From the NCBI RefSeq assembly GCF_040869045.1, contig NC_090323.1:269580392-269644391 (forward strand): a stretch of 64,000 bases of DNA. Direction: 5' to 3'. Origin of the DNA: Eurosta solidaginis. Its lineage: Eukaryota > Arthropoda > Insecta > Diptera > Tephritidae. How positions within the stretch are numbered: the stretch's first letter is position 1; every line of letters starts with the position of its first letter. A program made the position numbers and the translations under genes. Below the pieces are notes generated by a model, which was given only the letters and a program-made list of their open reading frames with translations, searched no databases and had not been told where the DNA came from. Below, piece by piece: positions 12,668 to 24,600 of the stretch.

Positions 12668-15600
12668 CTGAAAAAGAACAAAGAAAGTCAGTATATTTAT
12701 TTTTGTTTTAAATTCAAAAAAAGTTGCAATATACATATGAATGAGTCGCATTTCGTTACAATATGTGACCCGGTCTATGAAAAGGTGGCTTATGACTCAA
12801 AAAAGAAATTGCGAGAAACAGCTGTTAACGATAAACAATGCATTTCTTCAGTTTCTTAGTAGTAGTAATTTTTTTTGAGTCATAAACTACCTTATCATAG
12901 ACCGGATCACATATACATACATATCTTTAATTAGCTCATCGATCGATGATGTCTAAGCTTACATTCAGGAAGTATTCATACTAATCAAGTGCGCCTAAAA
13001 GTATGCAGTATTTAATTCCATGGCACGCACCCTACCAGAAGTTAAAATTAATTCCTTATTTTGCATTCATATTACAGTGCAAATTACGTTGTTTCGTTCA
13101 AATTAGAATGAGCATTCATCTTAGAAATATTTGAAATTTTTCTTAACCACGACCCCGAAATACACAAACTGACGGTAGGTACTTGCAAATCCAAATGCAT
13201 ATGGAATATTTTAATACTTAAAACGAGCCATGAAAATATGTAAAAGTCTACATTCACTAACTCATTGCATTTTATAGCTCATGCATAAATATAGCTAGGC
13301 ACCCGTGTTTCCTATAACTCAACCCCTCGAAGCTCATGTTGGCCCCTGATATCTACGAAAAATGCACGCGCGTGTCAGCATCAGAGTTTACGACCGGCCA
13401 TCAGCACATAAAGTGCGATCATAAAATTTGTCATTGCAGCTATTTGCACACAAAACTCATTACAGTAAAATAATATATGTATGTATTCTAAAAATATATA
13501 GATGTGTATGTATGTACATACATAAGTAAGTTTATGATTATATTAAGTCATAAAGTAGAATGCAAATAACTATACGCCTACATATGTATGTATGTATATG
13601 GCGATCGTTCCTTGGTTATAAAAATATATACAAATTTCATAAATAAATATATAGCACGTACGATACACGCCCACTTTTAGCGCTACTTCTAAACGTCTAC
13701 GTTGTTGCTATGTAATCACTGACAGCATTGCTACACATGTAATCTAACTATCAAGCTATACAAGTGCGGTGGCGCCGAACCCGAGGATCAGTTGAAATTT
13801 AATATATTGTGTTGAACGTTGCGCATGCCAACAAAAAAATCGCCGCCATATCAACCCGCTCACCCCACTAACCAGAACAACAACACCGTGTTCTTGCTGC
13901 GTGCACGAGCGGCAGATTTTCAACACTCATTGGGGAAGCGTGGGTTGAAGAGGGCTCCTCTTACTTTGTTGGCCATGAAATATGCGTCATTTCCATCGTC
14001 CGTCAGCCAGTAAAATAGAAATATTCGCGGAAGATTTAATATGCGTTTGTTTTTGGCAAATTTTCAAATATGTTTGCGAATTTATGTTTAAAAAGTAAAA
14101 TTTAAAATTTGCACATATGCGAGTTATAAATAGATACAGATGGTTGGTGGAAATATACACCCCTGCTACATGCATGTGTTTGTACATATGTGTGCATTCT
14201 AAATTCACGGTTTACACAATTTAGCTGTTTTCTTGTTTACTATGTTTACGTTTGCAACCTCGGCGAATTCATTGTCAGGTGTCGATTTGCAAAAATATTG
14301 TGTAAGACACATTTTAGTAAAAAAAAAGTATGATTTAGAGTGTGTAGAAAAAAGGGAAAATATCGTTATTGTACTCGAAGCTTATGTTGAGTAGTTCATG
14401 GAACAACACTTTTATTTTTGGTTTTTTTTTTAAATACTTTTTTAATTCTTTGGTCTTGAGGATCTCTATGTTTATTTTTAATGTCCTTTTGAGCTCTGAA
14501 GCTGTTTTTCTAGTTTTGTGTGCTAAACTAGTTATACAGCCTTAAAGTATGCTCCCCGGTTTAACAAAATATTGAAAGGCGCCTATGGGAACAAAAACGG
14601 AAAGTATGAAGGGACATTAGAACAAATTAAAGAGCTTCTCATTTCGAAAATAGTGTTTCACCATTTTTAAAAAAGATATCAAATAACCAAGCTATAATTA
14701 CAAACAACTTAGACGGTATTTGCATGGAAGAAATTATTTTCTTTGCAATTTCTATTAGTTTTGAGCATATGAATGACATAAAACCAATTGAAACAATTAA
14801 AAATAATTGCTAGTAAAAAATTATAAAACCTGCAGTTCAACTCAAAATCGGTTAAAAAAAAGTATGTGAAAAAATTTCAGTTTTTTTTTTTTTTTGCAAA
14901 TTAGCCTTGCACACTAATGCAGTTACATACCTACGTAATCACTTGTGGCGATAACGTGACATTTACAAAAAAGTTGGCGTTTAACGCGCATAATTTACAA
15001 TTAAAGGCGTCTGAGCGGTATATGATATATTTATTATTTTCTCCAACTCTTGCTTATGACAAAACAACTAAATATTACAATTTGCTAAACAACAACAAAA
15101 ATGCTAAGTCAATATTTTTCATATAATTATGCATATTGAATTTATTTTTCGTATTTAATTTATTTAGCAACATTTTTGTTTATTATTGTTGTGAATTCTT
15201 ACGTTATGTAATGCTAAATTGCACTTTGGAATTGAAAACAAATATAAATTACCAAAATTAAAAACAAGAAAAAATAAAAAAAAAGCAATTGTTTAAAAAA
15301 AAACGAATTTGCTTAAGTTAAAAACTTGTGCCACTTACGCTCTACTACTCCATTTCATACATCTTTTAGGGCATTCTTCGAGAAATAATAGGGGGACTCA
15401 TGAAAGCATATAAACTTATAAGGTGTAAAATTATATCCATTTACACACGCGGTTATATGAACGCACCTAGTAATACTCTTGATAAACTTGATTGTTTATC
15501 AGCTGTATTATTGCAAAACAAATTTTTTTGATTGTTATACAAATTAAAAAATGCCAAGATTAAGTTAAAAATCAAAACTAAAACGCCTTTACTTGCTCAT

Positions 15601-18600
15601 GTTGGAGATTTCTGATGAAAATGCCTGCTGTAATGTCTGCAAGGTTGCATTCCTTTGAGTTTACCGCGTTTACACAATGAAATGTGCGCGTAAATTTATA
15701 TAAATTGTGTAAATGATTTTTCATACAAAATTTGACAGCTCGTTTACGCACTAGATAAATGTATACGTTTACACACTTTATAAGGCATTTATATGGTTAC
15801 ATGAGTCCCCCTAACATAATTTCTATTATTATTAGCCGTGTTTTTTTACATATATACGTTTACGTTTGCGCGTAAAAAAAACGCCTATCCCCGCTTAGAT
15901 AATGCTTAGGAGACCCATCTAGCGGTATTGGTTAAATAACTAGCTACAGAACAGGGTGTACCTAAAATCGGAGACACAAACCTCTGGTGGCCATAATGTA
16001 TAACATATACATAGCTGAATCGGTTGTGATGAATAGTGGATACACACCATTTTTAGAAGTGATACATAGAATTAGTTTAATAATTTGGGAAAAATTTAAT
16101 AGAAACAGCTGTCGCCTTGTCCGTCCTGATGTCACGTTGTTTAAATTTTTCCCAAATTATTAAATAAATTATAAAATTAAAAAATTGCTTCAAATAAATG
16201 TTTTCATACATTTAAAAAAACAAAAAAAAAAAGCAATACGGGCAATCCCCGATTAGAATCATACAAACAGACAAAATTGGTTAATTCGTTGTAGTTCTAT
16301 AAATAGAACAAAAACAGCAACAAAACCAAAGTTTCTTTGAAAACCGCCGTACCAAGCATAGCTTGAACACATAATTGCATACGAAGTATGCAATGTATAA
16401 AAGATTAAAATATGCAAAAAGAAGGCAATTGGGAAAAACTTTACAACAACTAAGGCATGACGTAGCTAAATGTGTTTGTAACCATTTCAACTATCGTAGG
16501 AGTGCGGGTTCGACTCCCACTCCCGGGAGAAAAGGTTTTGAAGAGATTTACAAGGTATAATCGAAACAGCTGTCGCCTTGTCCGTGCTGATGTCACGTTG
16601 TTTAAATTTTTCCCAAATTATTAAATAAATTATAAAATTAACAAATTGCTTCAAATAAATGTTTTCATACATTTAAAAAAAAAAAAACAAACAAAACAAA
16701 AAAAAAAACAAACAAAACAAAAAAAAAAGCAATACGGGCAATCCCCGATTAGAAACATACATAGAATTAGTGCTTGAGGTGAAACATAGGCACATATTTC
16801 AGTTATATCTGAGAAATTTAGCATAAAATTAGGCGCAGCAATTTCAGAGGAGTATTTCAAGTTTGACGCTTAGCAGCCCATATAAAGTTTAAGCGTAAAC
16901 GTTTATAGATGTAAAAAAACACAGCTATTCTCAGAGTATAAAGAAATTACTATTGCACACCTTTACACAATGAAATAATCGTCCTAAAGACGGTACATGC
17001 CAATAATGTAATTACAAAAACGAATGATATAAAAGCTCACGTAAAAGCTTTTTATAAGATGAAAGCTCTATGTATATGTTTATGTAATGATTTCGAATTT
17101 TAAATAATTTTACATTCACGAAGTATTTAAACTCAAGATACTACGATAGTTTAATTGTGCAAGTTTAACCGAAGGTTAACCAAGATAGAAGTTTGAAGCT
17201 AAAGGGGTAAAAGAAGCTTTGTTTAATATTAGCACCAAATTTAGTTTAAATTCACAAAGAAATACTCGGTCTGTATAGACCGTACATTTTGCATTTTTTG
17301 AAAGCTTTTAAAAGTGCAACATAGTAAGTACTTTACCCAATCAATGCAAAGTTTTGACGACGACGTAATTTCCCAAATAGAAAAAAACCTTTATGTAGTA
17401 CGTGTAGTATGCGCAATGACGTCATTACCCAGCTAGTGAATTGTATGAAAAATAATTAAAAATAGTGAACCCAAAAAGGCAATTTTGGGAAGTAAACCAA
17501 GTAGTGAGTAACCAAATCGTTGTGATTGATTTCTATGGAACGAGATGAAGACTGGCACGTGTAACAACACACGTGGGAGTAACTATAGTCGAATTGGTAT
17601 AATATAATTTTTTTTACTATTTTGTTAAGCACACTGCTAGGACCAATGAACTCAAAGTAATAGTTATACCCAACAAAAGCTAACAAAAATAAATGTGGGA
17701 GATTAAAAGTTGAAAGGATTAAAAAAAGAAGTGAAAGAAAGAATTAAAAACAAAAACAAAACCTCTGACAACTGGAATGAGGGTATTGACATGCGGCCGG
17801 TAAACGATTATGTTTTGCGAATAACAATGTAAAATTGTTGCTGTTAGTCATCAGCAAAACGTTACAAATACAAACGAGTTTTAACGTAAAAAACCAAAAA
17901 GGTTGAGAACTAAAGTTTTACAAGTTCAATAAACCGCATAAAGCGTACAAAAACAACAAACACTAGCCATTTCCGTAGCCTCAAGACCGTTTTTTGACCT
18001 GTCTTACTATTTAGAATTCCCTCTATTTATCATAAAGCCTAAGCGCTTTTTTAGGCTAATTTTATACCCTATACTATATGGCGATCGTGGTCGTGCATAT
18101 GTAATGAAAGAGGTTTACAGCAAAATTCTAATGAAAACATTTCGTAAATTGTCAATTTTTCTAGCTCAACAATATCTGCGTGACTTTATTTTAGATTACA
18201 AAGTTTAACAGGTGTGTTTTCGGCGATCCACCCACTTTTTTATGTAATATCTTTAAATTTTTTTGGGGAATTGCAAAATATGCGCTGTTATGTTGGGCTA
18301 TTCTTCGTTATCTGTCTGATTTATTTTCTATTGTGTGCGCGTTGACATTTGTGGGACCATTTCACAATAACAAAGATTATCGAAAATAAATATGTTGCAG
18401 GGACGAAAAATCGTATGAAGCAAGCTTAAATTCTAGTAGGTCACATTCACCACTTACCACAGCAGAATTTGTTAAACTCCCACTGTCTGTATTTGTTATT
18501 TACCAATTATTTGTACACTTTTTATTCAGCTAATGTGTTCAGAATTTGAACTTTTACTCACTAAAACCCCAATCAGTGTATTTCTGTGCTTAAATTATGT

Positions 18601-21600
18601 TAAAAATTGTGTTAAAAGTTTTTGGTGTGGTGAGAGTGATCTACTAGAATTTTGTTACGCTCCGCTGCTTTCCACCGAAGTTTGCGCCTGCAACATCTTT
18701 AATTTCGATAATCTTTGACAATAATTAATGTGCCATGGCGCCAGTTTGCTTTTATTGTGTACGCTTGCAGCGACTCGGGTACAATTAAGATGCTTTGTAT
18801 ATGCCCAGTGTTACGCTGCGCAATCGGTCACATTTATACATATAAAGATAAGCTAAATTTAGCATACAAAATATTTGTAAAAGCGAATGCATTTTTTTTT
18901 TTGTTTTTTTTTTTGCTTGGCTGAACTCCCGAGTCAACAAAAAAAAAGTAATCCGACTTTAAATACAAAACAAATAAAGCAAAAATCATATTTGAAAAAT
19001 AAATATCAATTTTGTGAGCATCACATTTGAAAGCGCTTATCATTTGCATGAACTTTTTCATTTGAAATGTAATAAAAACATCCGTTCACTGGCGCCATCC
19101 AGTGTGTTTCAATATTGGAAAAACGAATTTGTTCCGAATTCGGCTATGATTCAGATTTAGAATGTATAATCTAGCTCACAAAAGTAATTTAACTTGGCTA
19201 CCGTGTCGAAAGTGCCCTAACTCGATTTTGAAGTGAAGCTTAGAATTAAAGGAGGCAAGCAAAATCTTATCGAACTAAAAAAAAAGCCTTTGAACTGCGA
19301 AATGCGATTCAAGTAAGTTAAGCTTGAATGTTATACTTAAGACACTTACCGTATGCACAAAAAATATTTTAAAATTCTTCGGTTCAACACGTAATTCGGC
19401 GCTCCACGGTATTTCACCTTTCTTCACCATTTGTACAGGATCGATGTAGATCAACCGTGGACCCGTTGTTAGCAGTAACAATCGTTTGCGTGCGAATAGG
19501 CCTTTACGTTTGTTAATATATCCCTTTTTCAATATGACTTCATTATCAGCGAAGGCGTGCCACTTGTCAGACTTTTGTTGCTCCAAACGTTTTTGCTTCT
19601 CAGAATCTGATAGGTCGTAAATATCTGCAAAGTGATATAATGCAAATTAGTATTCCATTGTATGGTTATAACACACAGGGATCAATACGGAATAATCACA
19701 GTTTGGTGGCAAAGTAGGCACTTGGCATCATTGTCGAAAAAATACCTTTTTATAAGCTAGTATTTTCACTTTAAGCATAGTCCTAATTTATTTCTTTCCT
19801 GCACAAAAATAAATCAGCCAATCACTTAACATAAGTGTGTTATAATTAACTGATGTTAGAGTTGAAAACCTAGATAACACGAAACTGTGATTACCACAAA
19901 TATATTCTATACTTACTCTTTATAACAGTCTTTTTCTCAATCTCTCTGCCATTTTGCTTGTAATCATCATTACCGAGCGATGTGCCCAATTCCATTCCGA
20001 GCAAACGTGTCAGCTGCTTGTCATCCAAGCCGGGTTCAAGATTCTCCGGCATACGATATTGTGAACGAAAGTCCTCATCTTTCGATACACCCGGCAAATA
20101 TGGGTAAATTGGTGGTGGTGTCTCTTGCCGCACCTTAGTAAAATCAATACCACTAAAGAACGGATGTGAACGTATGCTTACATAACGGCTATCAGCGTCA
20201 TGTGCACCCAAGCGTTCTTCTGGCTTCACCTTTAACAACTTTCTGACTAGATCCTCAGCATCTTTATCGAAACCTTGTGGAAAATCTAGATCGCATGCTA
20301 AGATTTCCTTAAATATGACATAATCGTTGCTGCCACGGAATGGCGGGAGGCCAGAAATCATCTGATAGACAATACAACCAAGCGCCCAGAGATCAGCGGC
20401 AGGTGTAATATGACCATTTTGCAAAACTTCTGGTGAAACATATTGCGCTGTGCCCACAAAGCTACCCTTACGTCGACGATTGTAATAACGTCCAGGTCGA
20501 CCACTATATGTACGATCTTCATCACTGCCGGTATCATTGGTATCATCAGCATCGTTATCCTCATCTTCATCGCTACGATTATTTGATGAACGACTTAAAC
20601 GCGACGTCGTTGTCGTCATACCACACGAAACCGTGTTCGTCGTACTACAAGCGCCGCCGATGCGATCTTCATTTTTGAGAAGTTTTGCCGAGCCAAAATC
20701 GGCTATTAGTGTATGCATGTCTTCATCCAATAGGATATTTTCAGGCTTCAGGTCACGATGCACCACATTACGACGGTGCATTTGCTCGCAAGCTAATACT
20801 AATTCGGCAACATAATGTCGTGTGCAATCCACATCAAAGGAGCCCACTTTGTTAATATACGGCAATAAATCACCGTTTTTGGCATAAGTCATTACAAAGT
20901 AGAGCGAACGTCGATCTTGAAAAGTACACGAGAGATTAACAAAGCCGGGTACATTGGTCATTAGGTGCATTGCTTCACGTTCACGCCGCACATATTCTTG
21001 TTTATCCTCGCGCAATATGTGGCGCTTCTCACAAACTTTAACTGAAATGAGAAGAAAAAACAAGAAAAAAGTTAATTAGTTAATGCAAATCAAAGAGTGG
21101 AATTATTTACAACAAAAGTTTTATCCGCAAATAAATAACTTATGCTAAAAATAGCAATAGCGCCCGCCCATTGGCGACATGCAGCAACTGGAAAACACAC
21201 CCCTGCCAAAATCAAACGGGACACTTAGCGTTGATTAACAATCGAAACTGGATTTAAAAAGCATACGAAACGTTGGTGTGAAGGCGTTTGCAAAAGAATG
21301 TCGTTAGCGGTAGTCTAAGTTGATATTTTCTAAAGGGGCGTAGGAGTTCAAAGCTTTTGTCAACTTCGAATGACGTTCATATACATCTGACATCAGCACC
21401 GCCTCAGACCCACACTCGGTGTGGTGTGAAATTGAGTGCAACAGCTGTTTCGAGCTATGCAAAAACAAAAAAAGTGCAAACCCCGTATGGCATTGCAATT
21501 TATGTTCGAATCGTTTGCGCGTGTATTTTTATATTGCATCAGCTTTGGTTATTAACGGCTCTTTTTATTGAAATTTACGCTACATTCAATCACATAAAGT

Positions 21601-24600
21601 AGAGTGCAATTTATATGTCTAAATACTATGTGAATATAGTATATTACAGCTTTATTATGTCGATACGTGCATGCTTAATGTTGGCATAAAATAAAATCGA
21701 CAGCGGCGGCGACGACGACGGCAAAATTGCCTTTGAAATGATTTTGATTGGTGAGAGAAATATAAAAAACGAAATCCCACACACTTAATAAATGTGCAAG
21801 CAGGTATTTACTAACTGTAAATTAGATAATTGTCCAGCTAAAAAATCACTTTGAAATAGAAAGCGAGCGTAACAAAAGTTCAGATTAACGGCGCGATTCT
21901 TAGCGTTACCGGTAAAATAGTACCCAGAACATTATGTAACCGAAAATCGTTACCAGTTGTTTTATTCGCGATTCTGGCCAAAGTGGTAACGTTGTCATCA
22001 CCGAAAAACTCACCAGTGTCTGTGGTGAAATTTAAAAGTTGGTTTTCTTCGCTTTACCCATGGCGGAACGATACAAGGTGGCAGTATGCGACAGCTGAAT
22101 ATAAATTTTTTTTATTTAGTTTGATACATCAACTTCCGGCGCAGTACGATTTTGACATTTGTCCATCGAATTTACAAAAACGAAGTACATGGAATTTTTA
22201 TTTATGTTTGTAGGTATGCCACCATGCTGCCACCGTGTATGGTCCGCCATGGCTTTACCGAAAACGTGTCAATCGTAGATACCAGGCATGCTTAACGAAC
22301 GAAACGATATCATTTCGTTACGATAATCAACGTTAATAAACGACACGAAGTCACTTCGTTTCGTTTATTAACGTTAAGATCGTCAAATTAACGTTAATTT
22401 CGCGTTCTTAACGTTAATAAACGAAACGAAATGACTTCGTTTCGTTTATTAACGTTGATTATCGTAACGAAATGATATTGTTTCGTTCGTTAAGCATGCC
22501 TGGTAGATACGATGTTAACGAATAAACGGGACGCTGTGTATATACATATGTGCATACATGCATACGTTTTTACATAGCTATATTGTAATATATACTGTGA
22601 AAGTACATGGAAACAAATATGTATAGCAAGAGGCAACACTTTTTTACTATTATGTTTACTTATTTGCGCTCCCACTTCTTTATTTTTCAGTATTGCCTTT
22701 TTCTAAACAACAGCTTTTGTGTGGTTACATCGATGTTACCACCTATTTTAGTGGGCAAACAATTATCCGGCTAATTTCGTGGGCAGAATACCAAACGGGT
22801 ACAAAAGTTACCATATGAAGAAAGTTGCCGTGGTAAAGAAAGTTGTTACCAAATTAGAATCAGGCTGTAAGATGGACGCTCATGCGACAGTAAAATTCAT
22901 GCAAATCTCACAGCAAATGATCGACATACATAGAAGGAGATACTAAAAACGATCGTAAAATTGATTGCATATAATAATAATAAACTCCAAAGCCCGCCCA
23001 ACCGACACGAGGGGCGCATCCGCATGGCGCACGGATTTTGTTTTTGCCGAGTTGTTGATAGGCGGAGGTTTGTTAAGCGTCGCGATCTAAAACTGCTCAG
23101 CTACAGAATAAAAATCATCAGCTGAGTATTACATACATAACAGTTGAAAATTATACATATAGTAAATTGTTAAATAAGTTAACGCTTTTAGCATATATAG
23201 ATTTTTATTTTGTTTCGAGTTAAGATAGGATAGGACAGTTTTCCTTATAGTAAAAAGTGAATCCGTTATATCCAGGGTTGGGCCTGTAAACTGTTTACCG
23301 CAATTGTTTTCATAATTGTTTACGTAAACAATTCATTTTTTGCTTTTCTTTTATGAGTCAGAAACAATCTACTACTAATTAAGCATTTTCACTATTTTTC
23401 AAAAGTTTTCCAAGCTTGTAAAAAAATAATAAAAAAAATACGCTTTAATATTTAGTATTTTAAAATTTGTTGTTCATTTTCACTGTCCGATTCTTCATTG
23501 TTTTGGTAAATTTTCATTTCATAATAAATAAAAAAGTAACTTTTTGGACCTTTCAAATCGATCTGTTTGACTTGACAGTTTACAATATAAGTTGAAATGA
23601 CATATGCTGGTAAATGTTTACAATTGTTTACAATGAAAGTGTAAACAATCCAAAAAATGTTGTAAACGCGCAACCCTGGTTATAACAAATGAATTCGAAT
23701 GAGAGTTAAAATCATGACACAAACACCGGAAAGGTTCATTTAATTCGAAATTAGTTCTGCACTGCCTCAAAAGAAGAGGTTTGTAATGTCTTGACGCTCG
23801 TGATGGGACATTGAAGTTTACTTCGTTCAAAAGAAAGCGGCTTGAAATTAGTCCATTCAGTAGTTTAGCCATAAATAATACGCCTAGCATTTCTCTACGA
23901 CTAGCGAGAGTTGGAAGATTGATAAGCTTTAACCGACTAGTATAAGGTGGAAGATTATATGCAGAGTCCCAATGAAAATTCCTTAAAGAAAAAAGTAAAA
24001 ATTGCTTCTGTATTGACTTCTGCATGAACTTGATATCGCGGATTCCAGACTATTAATCCGTATACTAGTATCGGTCTAACTAATGTGGTAAAAAGGGCTT
24101 TGGTTACATAGACCATCTCTTCACGAATGATAGAACACCTCTAGCCTTATTGGCAGTAGTCAAAATGAAGGTTGAAACTAAGTTTAGCATCCATCGTGAC
24201 TCCCAAGTCAACAAAATAATTTACTGATAAAACACAAAAATTATCAATTACGTAAGAGGCTGCTGGCAAAGATCTCCGAGAGAGGCACATGAACTTACAT
24301 TTATTGATGTTCAGCGGCATTGAATTCGCGTTGCACCAAACAACTAAGCAGTTTAAATCCGCTTGAAGCAAGGGACGTTCTTAAATAGACGCATAGGACC
24401 TAAAAAGTATTACATCATCAGCATACATTAAAATTTTGGAATATTTTATTAAGGTACAGATATCATTAATAAATAGCAAGAACAGAATTGGACCGAAATA
24501 ACTGCCCTGTGGGACGCCAGAGGGAGCATTAATGACATCTGAAAGAGTATTTTTTAAAATTACTAGTTGCGTTCTACCGCAGAGATACGAAGATATCCAC

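Larger units (their letters stand above)
12668..19349 (-). other. Pdk1: Pdk1 intron 5 (6.7 kb)
   Basis: GTAAGT donor at 19349-19344 and TTTTTCAG acceptor. It contains MITEs at 12765-12910 and 15391-15811 and the dimeric SINE at 16077-16756. The stretches 12911-15390, 15814-16061 and 16772-19343 are A+T-rich intronic sequence with short TATG/CATA microsatellite tracts (about 13470-13610). I see no gene or recognisable element there; the small open frames are not protein-like. Confidence 0.85.

Noticed and set aside
20433..20815. Plus-strand open frames opposite Pdk1 exon 4
   Set aside because: Shadows of the kinase exon, caused by the acidic insert and coding bias.
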